64,000 bases of DNA, taken from assembly GCA_002914845.1 (NCBI GenBank), contig JXTC01000265.1, forward strand, positions 314,865-378,864. The letters are read 5' to 3'. The translations under genes were made by a program, and so were the position numbers. Numbering within the stretch: the stretch's first letter is position 1; each line of letters opens with the position of its first letter. The stretch comes from Trema orientale. Its lineage: Eukaryota; Streptophyta; Magnoliopsida; Rosales; Cannabaceae. Under the pieces are notes generated by a model that did not search any database, was not told the DNA's origin, and worked only from the letters and a program-made list of their open reading frames with translations. Below, in pieces: positions 42,444 to 54,933 of the stretch.

Positions 42444-44598
42444 CATACTTATCCATAGTTTATCCTTAGTTTCCAAATGATCAATAAAAGCATAACACAT
42501 AATCTTCTTGCTTGATTATATGTCATTATATTTATGTTACTTATTTTACTACGTTTGTACTATAATATCTTGCATGAATTGTCTGCTGATTTCAAATCAG
42601 TTACTTTGACTGGTAAATCACAAGAGTTGGTGATTTTATCAAAGTTCATTCCTGATAATTTATACCCTTGTTGAGGTATATATTATCTAACATAAGATAA
42701 TGAACACCCTTATTGAGGCCTCTATTATTTTACTGTAAAATTAAATCGAAACAAAAATATTTGTATTCGATCATTTTTCTCTATGTGTTTAATTGAGAAT
42801 TAAACTTATTGAATTTAATTGTGAATTGAATTTATTAAATTCGATTATGAATTGAATTTATATTATGACTTTTGTCTAATTGGGAATCTTGTTTTTTTAC
42901 AGTTTTGGGAAATTCAGTTTCATAAGATGGACAAAATTTCTAAGAAGAGGAAAGAGACAAGGGAATATAGTACACGGAGTAAAACGAGGACATTTATGGA
43001 GGTATCTCAGCACTCAAAGAGTTTGAACGAAAATCAATCTGAGGATACCTCTACTAAAAAGAGGTTAGGAATTTCTTCCGTAGTTAGATCGTCTAGAAGG
43101 CCAAGAAAATCACTTTCAGCATAGGATACACGAGATCTATGGCTAGTAGACTCAGGATCTAATGCAAATATCTGCAACGACAAGAAATGGTTCATTGAAC
43201 CAAATCAATTAACTGATGCTAGTTATCATTTAGTAGTTGGAGACAATCAAAGAGTTCGAGTTGAAAGCACGAGTGATGCTTATCTGAAGATCAATGATAG
43301 CTTCATGATCGTGAAGGATTACTTCTACGCACCGGAGTTTAGTATAAATATTCTTTCGATATCGAAGATGTATAAAGAAGGCTACCGCTTTATGTTTGAC
43401 AAGAAGGTGCACGACTTCTATAGTAATAAATTGTGCTGTATGGGAGAGATACAGAATGACCTTTATATTCTGACACCGAAGCCACAAAGTACATCATCTT
43501 CGATCATGAGTATTACTATACTCCAAGAGATGGTGAACGACATTAAAAAGGAGCACAACACCATCGACTGGCACAAGCGACTCGGACATATGACATGCTC
43601 AGAAATTTGCATATTTATGGAGCTGCATCACTTACCTGAAGCAGATATCAGCAACAACATAAATTGCGAAGACTGTAAGAAGCCTGAAAAGTACAAGCGT
43701 CATCTTGCTGCTCGTCAAGAGAAAGCTCAGACATGTTTATAGTGCGTACATGTGCATATCTACAAACTTATGGAGGTAGTTTCCTATAGAAAGCATACAT
43801 TATTTGTCACTTTTATTGATGAATATTCGGACTTCGGCCAAGTATATCTTCTGAAGAAATACGATGAAGCCTCAGATGCTTTCCATCAGTTTGACAAAAA
43901 TGTGCGGATATAACACGATAACAAGGTCAAGAAGTTCAAGATTGAAGTTGAACTTAGAGATATGGATTCTTCATGTGCCCTGCTGAGGCCAACACTAGTT
44001 AATCTTGCCATTCCTTATGAATATGCGACTATCTATGAGCATAGTCGTATAGGAGCTACTGAGAGATACAATATCAGACTCAAGCATTCCATTGAGCTGA
44101 TGTACAAGGAAACGCTGCTGTCAAAGAGGCATTGGGATTATACTTTGAAGACAGCTTCGTACATCCTCAACTTTACTCCATCAGATAAAATTGCTTCGAC
44201 ACCTTTTCAGATATGGATGGACTATGTAGAAAGCTTAGAGTATTTGAAGGTATGGGATTGCGAAGTATATCTGTGCAAGAAAGCCGGAGATGAAGTTGAC
44301 AGAAATTAAGAAAAGTGTTTTCTGCTTGGCTATCCAAAGGAAGAGAAGAGCTATATTCTCTATAGATAATCTACTAATACTACCTTCATCAGCAGGTGCG
44401 GAGACTTTCTAGAGGATGAGAGAGAAGTCCTTCAAGAAAATTATGAAGAGAGAGCTTATGATCTTTATTGCTTTTCTCAGTCATTTAAGTTGTTGGTTAA
44501 ATACTTAAATTTTGCTTTTATTAATTTTGGTCATTTGGAACAATTTTGAGTTTTTAGTATGTTATTTTGAGTAACTACTTTTTGGATAAGTGGGAGAT

Positions 44599-46303
44599 TG
44601 TTGGGATATTTACCCTAAAAAGCAGATCTCTAATTTTACTCTTTTGAGTATAAACAACTTTCTCTTATATGCAATTATGATATTTGCTAGATTAAACTAT
44701 CTTAGTTAAATAGTTTATTTATCTGAAAAAGATTCTATGACTTTATTTGTGTATAAAGAAACAAACATAATTAAGTGTTAATTATGGGGAGACTTGTTTC
44801 TTTATCTAAATCTAAATGAACTAGTTCACAACCTGTAAATAAAGATGTAATACTTTATTTACTATAGGTTGTAGTATTTGTTTATCTCAACAGGAATGAA
44901 GTGTTTCAAATTATTGAAATGTATAACTTCTGAAAGAAACACTAGTACAACATAAATAAGTTATATGTATTGAACTAGACCAGGCAATATAAAGAAATAA
45001 AATGCCGTAACTCAATTCTTATATTATCACATACTAGCTCTTAGCATGTAGATCTTAATCCTTAATGTATGACTGGACTTGCTTTCATGGGTTGTAGCCT
45101 TTTGATTTGTTAAAAGACTAACCTCTGTGAAATTAGAGGTGAATTCTGGTATATTGGAGGTTATGGTTTATGAATTGATGGGAACACTAAATAGTTAAGG
45201 ACACTATAAATTGGCGCCACTTTAGGTTCTTTCAAGATTCATGGAATAACTAAATCTAAGATCTTAGTATTAACTTTGTAAATTGGTTGATAATTTTATC
45301 TAAATGGCCATCGAGAATAAAATTATTGACAATATTATTCCTTGATAGAAAGATGGTAACTTAATGGTAAATAGGTGATAGAGAGTATTACGGTAATTTC
45401 ACCTATCCAACTACGGTATTGGATAGGGATTCTATGTGTGATATAGAATACGCTAGATGGATCGGTTAGTCAAGCTTAGTTGATTAAATCTCTATAAAAG
45501 TATATTTATCATATTATTAGAGCTTAGATTATTTGGATCCATTAGGTCCCTTGTCTAACTCAATGAAGCTCATTAATTGGTTGATGGTATTTGTGAAATT
45601 AGTTTCACGAAACTGTGTAGAATCATTATTCTACACAGAAGTTGGTATTTTTATAAATAAGTTACATGAGTTAGACATATTTGAAAAATACACTCAAAGC
45701 CCAAATCGGAGAACCAGCCCAATCTTAGTTGGACTGGGATTAGCAGTTTTTAGCCTCATATATATAAGATATACGAGAGAAAAAATTGCACAGTAACACT
45801 AATAGTGTCACACGTATACCAAGGGTGAGAGAGACAGAAAATCGGCCACCCTAGGCTAAGTGAGAGAGAAAAAAAGTTTACTACCATCTCACGGTCTCAT
45901 CTCACGTCCCAGTGTTCCAAAAGATCAAGAAGGTGTTCTTGATCGTTCTCCAACAGGGATTCGACTTGATGCCCACTTACCTAATTAACTAAGAGCAAGA
46001 GCATAGATAAGAAGATCTAAGGTTAGAGGTTTGATCACCATTAATAAGGAGATTGAGAAGAAGCACGCTACAAGAGGTAAAACCTAATCCCATCTCTAGG
46101 GTTTGAGCATCTAGATTTGATTTATGTTATACATGATCCTGTATATGATATATGCATGTAATATAGTTATGAAAACTATTTTCATGTAAACATTTTAAAA
46201 CCTAAATCCACTAATTATTCTGCTACGTTCATGATGTGATCATGTATTTTCCGTAGTTTCCATGCATGTATGTTTTTGTCCTAAGTGTTAGGCAATTTCA
46301 GCA
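44599..46303 (+). repeat. Right LTR of the copia element (1.7 kb)
   Basis: Starts TGTTGGGATATTTACCC after the polypurine tract and ends GGCAATTTCAGCA, with TG...CA termini. The open frame at 45,533-45,796 is noncoding LTR sequence. Confidence 0.75.
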
Positions 46304-48766
46304 CTAGGTGTACTTGAATTCCTTTCGGTTTAGACAAAGTTTAAAACTACTTTTATACTTTTTTATTGTCACAACCAGTAACCAAATAAATATATTTATA
46401 TAGTAGGATCAACAAAATATACATTCGAAGTTTAAGAAATTAGATTGCAAATATAGAAACTTAATCTACTACACATAAAAACACTTAACTCCATAAGTAG
46501 CAAACTTTAGAGCTTTAGGTCTAACTTTAATCCTCTACTTAAATTTTATGTTTTTGATAATATATAAGGGTTCTTAGGACCATTATTCATCAAATAATAT
46601 CTTTAGTTTAAGAGCTTAAACAAAAGAAATTAACTACAAATTCAAAATCCTACATAGAGCTCACCTTGACTAGTTTGAGCTTTTACTGAAGCTCTTGCCT
46701 TTTACTTCTTTCAAATTGATTTCCAAGGCTTTGAAACTGATTTTATGTTTCAAGAGAACCTAGAGAAACCATTATTTAAGTGAGAGTAAGTGGTGAATTG
46801 AAATTAGAAAATAAAACCTAGGAAGAAAGACTAGTATAACTACCTTGACTAGTTTGGACCTATCTTGCTTTTCTGAGCTCCAATTTGAGTTCTACCACTT
46901 GGAAACTCTTGGATATGGCTAAAAAGAGTTGAGAGAAGCCTAGATAGTGGCTGGAGTGGTTCAAGTTATGGCTTGAGAGAAAAGAGAAAGAAATGACCAG
47001 ATTTGGTCCAAAATCAATACTTAATGGCTAAGAAAAGGCATAACTTAAATTTTAAGAGGTATTATCAATATTTCACACCCTAACTTTCCATGTGTCCAGC
47101 TTTAAATCACTCTTGGCTTACTCACCACACTACTAGCCATTCTTATACACTCAAATGTAGACTAAAATGATGAAACCTAGCTTAAAAAATGAAATTTAGT
47201 CGAACTTTGACTTATGATCCTATATGGCCAATCTTATTGTAATCTAGTGGAACCTAGCTATATAACTGATCATTAAACATAAAAATAAGTCAATTAGACT
47301 CCAATTAATAATGCAAACATAGTATCAATGCCTAATTATTAGAATGCACAAAGATGACATTATGCGATTAAGCTAAACTAGCTTAGTATAATTAAACACA
47401 GTTTAGTACAATGACTGTCACCTCGTGCTTACCTGAGACCGACAAATAAAATGCTATAAATGAGTCTTAAACATTGAATTAAAACTATTTGATGTGTTAA
47501 ACGTACAATGAATTTGGCTCCGAAAAGTGTGAAAAATGTATTTTACCGAAAAACTTCTATTTGACCAAGTTATCAACAGACATGATTTTAATACATGTGC
47601 ATATAGTATTACTATTCATAAATGTGTTCTTTATTCCTTTCACACACCAAGCTCTCTCTTTCTGAGGGTACTAAGCCTTTACACTGCATGAGAGCACTTC
47701 AATAGATATTAGTACACTAATATAGATCAAAAGTATTTAACAATTAGAATGAGTAATTTACCATAAAATTGATACTAATTGCTTGATCTGTCTATTATGC
47801 AATATGAACATATTTATTATTGGCTTATTATGCATGTGAGAATCTTGGGCATCACATCAAAGGAATACTAATGGTGTATGGTTCCCAAGATAAAACGGCT
47901 TACGAGCTGCAAGATTATACCAAGTTGCTACTCCTAAGGAACTGATATGCGCCCAAACACTATCACCAGAAAAAACAAGAGACTCCACAAGAGAGTTTGA
48001 ACTAGAAACTCAGAACTTCACTCACCATACTAACTAACTTCTAACCGCCATAGAGAAGGAAAGAAGCTGATTACTTTTTAGTGTGTGTAAGAGGAGATGA
48101 TCTCCTTTTATAGTGTCCATGGGGGAGCCATGTTAATAACAACCCATTAACATAGCTGAAAAATGTTTGGCTGTTACCTCTCAGATTTATGATGCCAAAT
48201 AATGGTCTGAAAAGAATTTTGTAACTCCAGAATAGCAAAACGTTGGTAGGCCCATAGTGGGGCTTTTCAGACCGACATTCGTACTCGCAGGACATGCGGG
48301 TGTATACAAGCGCATACTATCCGGCCCATGATTTGTACCCCCCTGCGTGCATGCACAAGAGACAGCCTCTCAGCTTACTAAGTTATAACCAACTAAAGGT
48401 TAAGCAACTCTATATATACACCTTTGCCAAATGCTATTTTTTCCATGTGGAACTTCTCTCACTTCTAATGATTTTTCTATTCCAGCCTCCTCACTTTAGG
48501 TTTCAATTTCTCATGCACCTAAGCTCTATTTTCAATATATGAATATATCATTTTGATATATTCACGGAGGAGAATACGATACCATAATAAGTATCCACTA
48601 ACACGAAGAAGATCCCACTCATTTCTATGCCTTAAAATAGCTATTTATGACGGTTTTCCAAACCATTTTTCTAACATGTACATCTACTATCGTTAAAGCC
48701 AATATTTAGTCAACAAGTATAGTAGATGGTTGTCTGGTTAAAAGGATTGTTAAAGATGATCATGAC
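46304..48766. other. Probable LTR-type remnants, no host gene
   Basis: TTGTCACAACCAGTAACC near 46,369 resembles the GTCACAACC terminus of the 17.3-kb LTR family, and CTTGACTAGTTTG occurs twice (about 46,667 and 46,843) as in plant LTR leaders. A second possible LTR piece lies near 47,880-48,300. None has clear ends. The ORFs at 48,071-48,295 and 48,294-48,542 have no recognisable similarity. Confidence 0.35.
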
Positions 48767-49256
48767 TGTTGACGGAGATTTTGTCAACAATGAATTTAGG
48801 AAATTGTGAGATGTGGCTTATGTGTGAAAAGGGTTGATAAAGCAAAGTAAATAAGGAGACACGAATTTTATAGTGGTTCGGCCCCAAAAAAGATGAGCCT
48901 ACGTCCACTGTTCTTCACTATTTTCTGGAGAATTACAGAGAGAACTCTAAGCCTCAAGGCGAGAGCAAAGAGAGAATTATAGAAAGAGAATTACAGAGAG
49001 TATATAGTGAAGTAGTTGTCAGATGACTGTGAGATATCGTGTCCCTAAATTATGAGACTGAGCCCCCTTTATATAGGTGAGGGTGGCTTCAAGTTTCCCA
49101 ATCTTGTAAATAGGAAACTACATAATAAAATATAATATAATATTGAGATTGGGTGACTACACAGTAATGGGTAATTATCTCCTCTTCAATTAGCTAGTTG
49201 CCTTTTTTGGGATTAGGCAGGTCAACTATTTGTGGTAGTCAAAAAATCACACAACA
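48767..49256 (-). repeat. 3' LTR of the Tat-like element (490 bp)
   Basis: On the plus strand it reads TGTTGACGGAG...ATCACACAACA, the TG...CA ends. It contains CCCCCTTTATATAGG, in which the minus strand has a CTATATAAAG TATA box. Confidence 0.85.
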
Positions 49257-49559
49257 ATAGCCCCCCAGCTTTTGATGCGTCCTTGACGTGTTAAAAGCTT
49301 TCTTCGATAAAATAGTTGACCGTATGCCATCATGATCAATAGTCCTCGCTCAAGTCTTCAACTGAACTTGTTACAAGTTCTCTCAGTTCTTCTTTGTTGA
49401 TGTCGATAATTGACTTGGTTGGTGTAAAGTAGCGATCAAATAGTGCGACCATATCATTGTTGAATCTCTCTCATATATAAATAGATTAACTAGTAGAGCG
49501 ATGAAGAGGCTGTAAAGTCTTTTGAAGAAGAAACTTTTCTCAACCATAAATTTGAGATA

Positions 49560-50079
49560 GTGCTCGCATTGAAGAAGTACGCTTCTTATTCTGAAAGCCT
49601 CGATCTAGACATGATGCTTTTATGTTGAAATTCTGATGGCAGTTAATGAGGTCGCCAAGAAATAAAATAAGGTGTACTTTTCTGAAGACGTAGTTGATGA
49701 CACCTACGTCGTTGAAGAGATGACCCAAGCATTCGAGGATCTGAAGAAAACTCACGAGGACGAGAAGAACTCCTTCGAGTCAGAAAAAAAGCAGCTATGC
49801 GCTATGCGAAGACCATATCTGAATATCCAGATGCTCTTAAGAAGGTAGCCGAGAAGGCAAGTCGCAAAGCTATTGAGGACTTCAAGGCAACCGAAGTCAA
49901 AGAAATCGAGGAGAAAGCCAGCGATATTGCCTCGCCGACCTTTATCTATAACATATACTTATCCAGAGTTTGATTTTTCTATCCTTGGCGAGGATGTTGC
50001 CGATCTTGTCAACTGCTGGAAGGAGGCAGAAGCTGTGGAGAAAGCGGCGGAAACGGGAGCGAGCACTTCTACAAAATAA
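49560..50079 (+). other. Antisense coding-like block of the Tat-like element
   Basis: On the plus strand, opposite to gag-pol, the sequence encodes MTQAFEDLKKTHEDEKNSF (charged, coiled-coil-like, near 49,720) and later YPEFDFSILGEDVADLVNCW (near 49,960). Tat-lineage elements such as Retand are known to carry an extra antisense ORF in this position. It is broken like the rest of the element. Confidence 0.5.
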
Positions 50080-50140
50080 TCGTTGTAATTTTATAATGTC
50101 AAAGACAAATGCGGACATGTCCCTTTTAATTTTATTGTAA

Positions 50141-50230
50141 TACTTTTTACGCATAAATGCAATTTATTTTTCCTTCGATTGACGATTTACGCATAAATGC
50201 GATTTATTTTTCCTTCGATTGACGATTTTC
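50141..50230. repeat. Tandem pair of a 43-bp unit in the Tat-like element
   Basis: TTTACGCATAAATGC-ATTTA then TTTTTCCTTCGATTGACGAT occurs twice in direct succession. Confidence 0.7.
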
Positions 50231-50989
50231 TTGAAGATAAATTCGACGAACTGATTTCCTGCAAAATAAATAAAAGTCATCGCATAATAATATAATCGTG
50301 TATAATTTAACCAAGTAGTCAATCACTGAGTGATTGATCGGTACGCTATTGCGATTCGAATCCAATAACTTAAACCGGGGTTTAAGTAGTAGGATGGGTT
50401 AGGTCACTTATGAAAAATAACAATTGAGTGGTGCAAACTCTATTATTTTTCAAAAGTTCCATGTTAAAATAGGGTTTATAGCAATATATCACATCGAACA
50501 ATGAACGTTATGCTTAGTTACTTTCTGTTCGAGGAGGGAAATTGCGTAATACGACATGCTATGGCATGAAGCGAGGAGAAAATCCTAAGATTTTAAGAAA
50601 TTTTAGAACGGCGATCCAAAATTTCAACCCCTCTAAATGAACGTTTTGCATAGTTCCTTAGGAAGCGAGTAGGAGATGACGATCTAATCCTACTGCCCCC
50701 CGAGTTTTATGGTGTTCGAGGACTATCATAAAACTATAATAGATGCGCAAAAATCACCATGTACACCGAAGATCAAAGGAACAATGCCTTTACTGATCAC
50801 TTCAAATGACGAATAATCCTCCTAGTTTTATGGTGTTGCAATAACTGCCATAAAACTGTAAGTAGACGACGCATAAGAATGAAGATTCATATGAAGAAAA
50901 TGCATAAACTTTCATTGGTGGAGTCATCGAAATATATGAAGATACCCCACGATCTAGTATCGCATAATAGTCTATATGAGGTAAAGAGA

Positions 50990-51510
50990 TTTTGAGAAGA
51001 ATTACTGAAGAGCTCGTACTTAGGGAGCTCGAATATCGAGAGATTGAGTAGAGATCTTATCGAGGTCTTTTTGAAACCGAGTGACGATCTCGTTGAGATT
51101 GAAAATAACGAAGAACTCAAACATGGTGGAGAACTCGTGTAATCAAGAGCTCAATGACCTAATAGAGATCTTGAAGGTTGAAGAACCGAGTGAAGATCTT
51201 ATTAGGGTCAAAGATAATGATAAGCTCGAGTATAATGGAGAGCTCGAATATGGAGAGCTCAAGGACCGAATGGAGATCTTGATAAGATCTCGTCGAGGTC
51301 GAAGATAATGAGGAGCTCGAACATGAAGATGCTCCAACATAATTGAGAGCTCGTGTAATGACTGAATGGAGATCTTGAGAAGATCTCGTAGAGGTCGAAG
51401 ATAATGAGGAGCTCGATCATGAAAATGCTCGAACATAATTGAGAGCTCGTGTAATGGAGAGCTCAATGACCGAATGGAGATCTTGAGAAGATATCGTCGA
51501 GGCCGCATAG
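50990..51510. repeat. GAGCTC-rich tandem repeat in the Tat-like element
   Basis: Degenerate repeats built from AGAGCTCAATGACCGAATGG, AGATCTTGAGAAGATCTCGT and GAAGATAATGAGGAGCTCGA, with a long period near 100 bases in the right half (51,300-51,510) and shorter, more diverged units to the left. The region is open on both strands because of the repeat, not because of a gene. Such arrays between pol and the 3' LTR are a known trait of Tat/Ogre elements. Confidence 0.7.
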
Positions 51511-51588
51511 TTGCATTCATTCAATCTTTAATCCGCAAGTACCTGACCTTTAATAGCGATGCGAGGTCGAAAGTTGATGTGAATTGAC

Positions 51589-52740
51589 TCAGCTCAACCG
51601 CCCACTTGAGAAATTATCTTGACACTTCAAAATCTGTTTCAATGGAAAGTTTGTGAAAATCTCAATGAAGTGTGTATGAAAATATGGTCGAAGCTTCCTG
51701 GATGCGATGATAAGCGTTAATGGTAATTTCTCCATCTCTAGATATCTCGTTTCAGCATCGAGTAATCTTTTGTTTACATAATATACAGGTCGCTGTATAT
51801 TTTCTTCTTCTCGAATTAATGCAGTGCTTGTCGCATACTTAGAAACGGCGAGGTATAAGTACAACTTTTCCCTCGGCTTTGGCTTCGACAAGAGTGGAGG
51901 AGATCCCAAGTATTTTTTCAAATCTTGGAACGCCTGCTCGCACTTCTCGATCCACTCAAACTTCCTCGATCCCTTTAGCACCTCGAAGAATATTTGGCAT
52001 TTTTCGGTTGATCTTGATATAAATTGACTCAGTGCAGCCACTCTTCTCGCCAGGCTCTGCACATCTTTCGATTTATGAGGTGACTGTATGTCAATCAATG
52101 ATTTGATCTTTTGAGAATTAGCTTCGATACCTCGCTGATTGACCATGTATCCCAAAAATTTTCCAGATCCTACACCAAATGCATATTTCTGGGGATTCAG
52201 CTTCATCTGGTACTTTCGAAGGATTTCGAACATCTCTCCTAGGTGCTTGATGTGATCTTTCACTTTCTTCGACTTTACCAGTATATCATCGACGTATACT
52301 TCCATTGTCTTGCCAATTTGTTTTGAAAACATCATATTGACGAGACGTTGGTAAGTTGCTCCCACGTTGATTAATCCGAAGGGCATTTTCTTATAGCAGT
52401 ATAAACCTCGATCGGTGATGAATGAGGTATGCTCTTCATCTAGTTCGTACATCGGAATCTGGTTGTATCCAGAGTAGGCATCCATAAAGCTCAAGAATTC
52501 GTGCCCTGATGTCACATCTACAAGTTGATCGATTCTTAATAGCGGAAAACTAGCTTTCGGGCAGGCCTTGTTAAGGTCGGTGAAGTCGATACAAGTTCTC
52601 CACTTCCCATTGGGTTTCTTTACCAAAACTGAGTTTGCAAGCCAGTTTAGATAAAAAGATTCCCTAATGAATCCAATTTCGAGCAGCTTGTCTACCTCTT
52701 CTTTTAATGCGACGTAGCGTTCTGGATCCATCGCTCTTCT
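51589..52740 (-). mobile_element. Reverse transcriptase region of the Tat-like element
   Basis: Fossil pol segment with typical gypsy RT motifs: WRTCIDFTDLNKACPKASFP, FMDAYSGYNQIPM, KMPFGLINVGATYQ and the catalytic-type YVDDILVKS, then a tether and the start of an RNase H domain (YLYLAVSKYATSTALIREE). Part of the element at 48,767-54,932. Confidence 0.9.
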
Positions 52741-53094
52741 TTTCTATCGAATTGGTCTTTTTGTGGTGTCTATGTTGAGGCGATGACACATGATATTCGG
52801 ATCAATCCCCACCATGTCCGAACGTTGCCATACGAAGACATCCAAATTATACTTTAGGAATGTGATTAGTTCAGCTCACATGGGTTCTTGAAGCTTCACT
52901 CTGATTTTAAACACCTTCGAAGACTCATTGATGGACAAGTCCTCCATTGTTCTACCTGGTATACTGCCACAGCCGCCCTTCTCTGATTAACCTTTCGATT
53001 TCATCATTCAAGGTGTAGCAGTTGTTGGTATAGTGTCCAATATCGTTATGATATTGGTAAAACTTATTGAGATCACATTTTGATCCTGTCCCGT

Positions 53095-54700
53095 TTAATC
53101 GGTTCCGGTTTGACGATATCGTTCGTGCTGATTTGTCACCGCATAAATATGATCTATTGGTGCATTCAGCTCAGTATAGTTGTTGAATCTCATGGGAGCT
53201 CTGGGAACTTCATGCTTCTTCGGCTCAGGCTGCCTTTCCGCTGATTGCTCGCCTTTTCTCTTGTTCGACTTTTTATTGTTATTGCTGGATGTGGTCGCAT
53301 CTTTAGTTGAATCCTTCGCTCCTCCCTTCGTCTTGCGAAGATTCTCTCGTGAAGATTCTACTCGCAGATGTCGACTAACTCGTCGATAAAAATCTTCGAG
53401 CGTTCTACACTCCCGTTCGAGCAATTCTTCCCAGAGTTTTGTTTCAGCTCGCACTCCTGCCATTAGTAGAGTTAAAACTCCCCCTTCAGGCGGATTGTTG
53501 ACTTTCGCTAGCTCAGAGGTGAAACGGTTGAGATAGGACCGCAGGGTCTCCTCGGGACCTTGGCGGATGCTTGATAGGCTAATTAATGAGACATTAAAAC
53601 TTTTAGCAGCCTGAAACTGCCTTAAGAACGCAGTTTGAAGTTGTTGCTAAGAAGAGATTGAGCCCGGCTATAGCCCTCGAAACCACTTTTTCGCTGCTCC
53701 TGAGAGAGTTACAGCGAAGCATCTGCACCTTGTAAGATCATCAATTCGATGGAGCTCCATTAGATCATTGAAGTGATCCATATGATCCTGTGGGTCTGTT
53801 TTTCCATCAAACATGTTTATGGTGGGAAGTTTAAATCTAGTAGGAAGGGCTGCTGCTCGAACTTCCTCGTTGAATGGCGACTGACGATATCCATCCACGA
53901 GTTCATCATCCCAGCCAGCCATTGTTTCTAATGCGATCCTCAGATTGTGAACATCAATGTTATGAGGAAGGGCATTAGTTTGTGGCAGGGGTGGTCTCTG
54001 ATTGTTATCACGTTGAATAGCCGCAGGTTGGCCATGTTGGGTCTGCAGCGTCTTCTGTGTAGATTCAATCGTGATTGTGCGACGAGATCAGCTTTGACTT
54101 TCATGATGCGACGTGGATTGTTCTCGACTACGTCACTGTTCTAAGTGTTGTCGCAGGTCTGCCAGATCCTGCCTGGGTTCTTTGCTGATCCTCTCTAAGA
54201 CATTCCTCGATTGACGATTCCGCTCGCTGCTTTGATCTCGATTGACGTTTACTCTCCTGGAAGGTTGTCCCCGATTTCGATCAATACTTGAACTTCCAGT
54301 GCCAGATCCCTGTGGTAAGTCTGCGACCTTGTCCTTGCCTTTAGAAGTGCGATCCGCTTGACGCTTTTGTTGGGCTCTAGATTGATCGCGAGTTCCTTCC
54401 TCCCGGATCTGGATTCCTTTCTCCGGTTGTCGAGCAGGGCGATTTTTGGGACGTTCCTGCTGTGGCGGAGTGACCATCTGCCCTTCAGCGAGACGTCGCA
54501 GAGAGTCATTGATTTGACTGGTGATTTATTGAAGGTTTGCAAGTGCGTCCTCCATCCGATTTTGTCTTTGATTGATGTTTTATGGTGCTGTCTCGGCAGG
54601 TTGACCCTGAGAAGGATCGGCCTGTGCTGCAGTAGGGTTTTGAGATTGGTTTTGGCTAAATCCAACATTTTTGGTAGTATTTCTGGTGTTTGCCATTGTT
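53095..54700 (-). mobile_element. gag region of the Tat-like element
   Basis: Fossil gag with the retrotransposon-gag motif FDGKTDPQDHMDHFNDLMEL and AVTLSGAAKKWFRGL (53,670-53,830), preceded (54,133-54,700) by a charged, glutamine-rich N-terminal part and followed by a basic region (53,095-53,463). Part of the element at 48,767-54,932. Confidence 0.85.
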
Positions 54701-54933
54701 GAAGAAGTAAGAATGACAAACTCTTTGCTGGAATAGCCCTCCTTCTAGCGCCAATTTATTGACGGAGGTTTTGTCAACAATGAATTTAGGAAATTGTGAG
54801 ATGTGGCTTGTGTGTGAAAAGGGTTGATAAAGCAAAGTAAATAAGGAGACACGAATTTTATAGTGGTTCGGCCCTAAAAAAGATGAGCCTACGTCCACTG
54901 TTCTTCACTATTTTCTGGAGAATTACAGAGAGN

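Larger units (their letters stand above)
37553..46303 (+). mobile_element. Ty1/copia LTR element, broken
   Basis: Parts in order: an incompletely matched left LTR region (37,553-38,513), a primer-binding-like ATTGGCATCAAGAGT directly after it, a GC-rich leader block (about 38,790-39,069), a long AT-rich leader, then coding remnants with protease (LWLVDSGSNANICND near 43,140), a GAG-pre-integrase-like stretch (DWHKRLGHMTCSE near 43,566) and integrase-like parts up to about 44,310. A polypurine tract (AAGTGGGAGAT) comes just before the right LTR (44,599-46,303). RT and RNase H are not recognised. It has several breaks and two single-N assembly joins inside. The LTR copies differ by several percent, so it is not recent. 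The order of its parts from 39 to 42.5 kb may be affected by the assembly. Confidence 0.8.
48767..54932 (-). mobile_element. Ty3/gypsy element, Tat-like, broken, minus strand
   Basis: Complete 3' LTR at 48,767-49,256 (minus orientation), a polypurine tract (AGCTGGGGGGCTAT) next to it, and the beginning of the 5' LTR at 54,757, which is cut by the assembly join at 54,933. Next to the 5' LTR is a primer-binding-like TTGGCGCTAGAAGGAGGG. Internal parts on the minus strand: gag (about 53,095-54,700) and reverse transcriptase with the start of RNase H (about 51,590-52,740). Integrase is not recognised. Between pol and the 3' LTR lie a tandem-repeat region and a plus-strand coding-like block. It is broken, with several breaks. 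The overlapping LTR stretch of about 175 bases is roughly 98% identical, so it is young, of the order of one to two million years under common plant rates. Confidence 0.85.

Noticed and set aside
50121-50235. A CRISPR-like or regulatory repeat
   Set aside because: Only two tandem copies, inside a retroelement in a plant genome.
51081-51520. Open frames on both strands in the GAGCTC region
   Set aside because: A by-product of the tandem repeat in a gypsy element.
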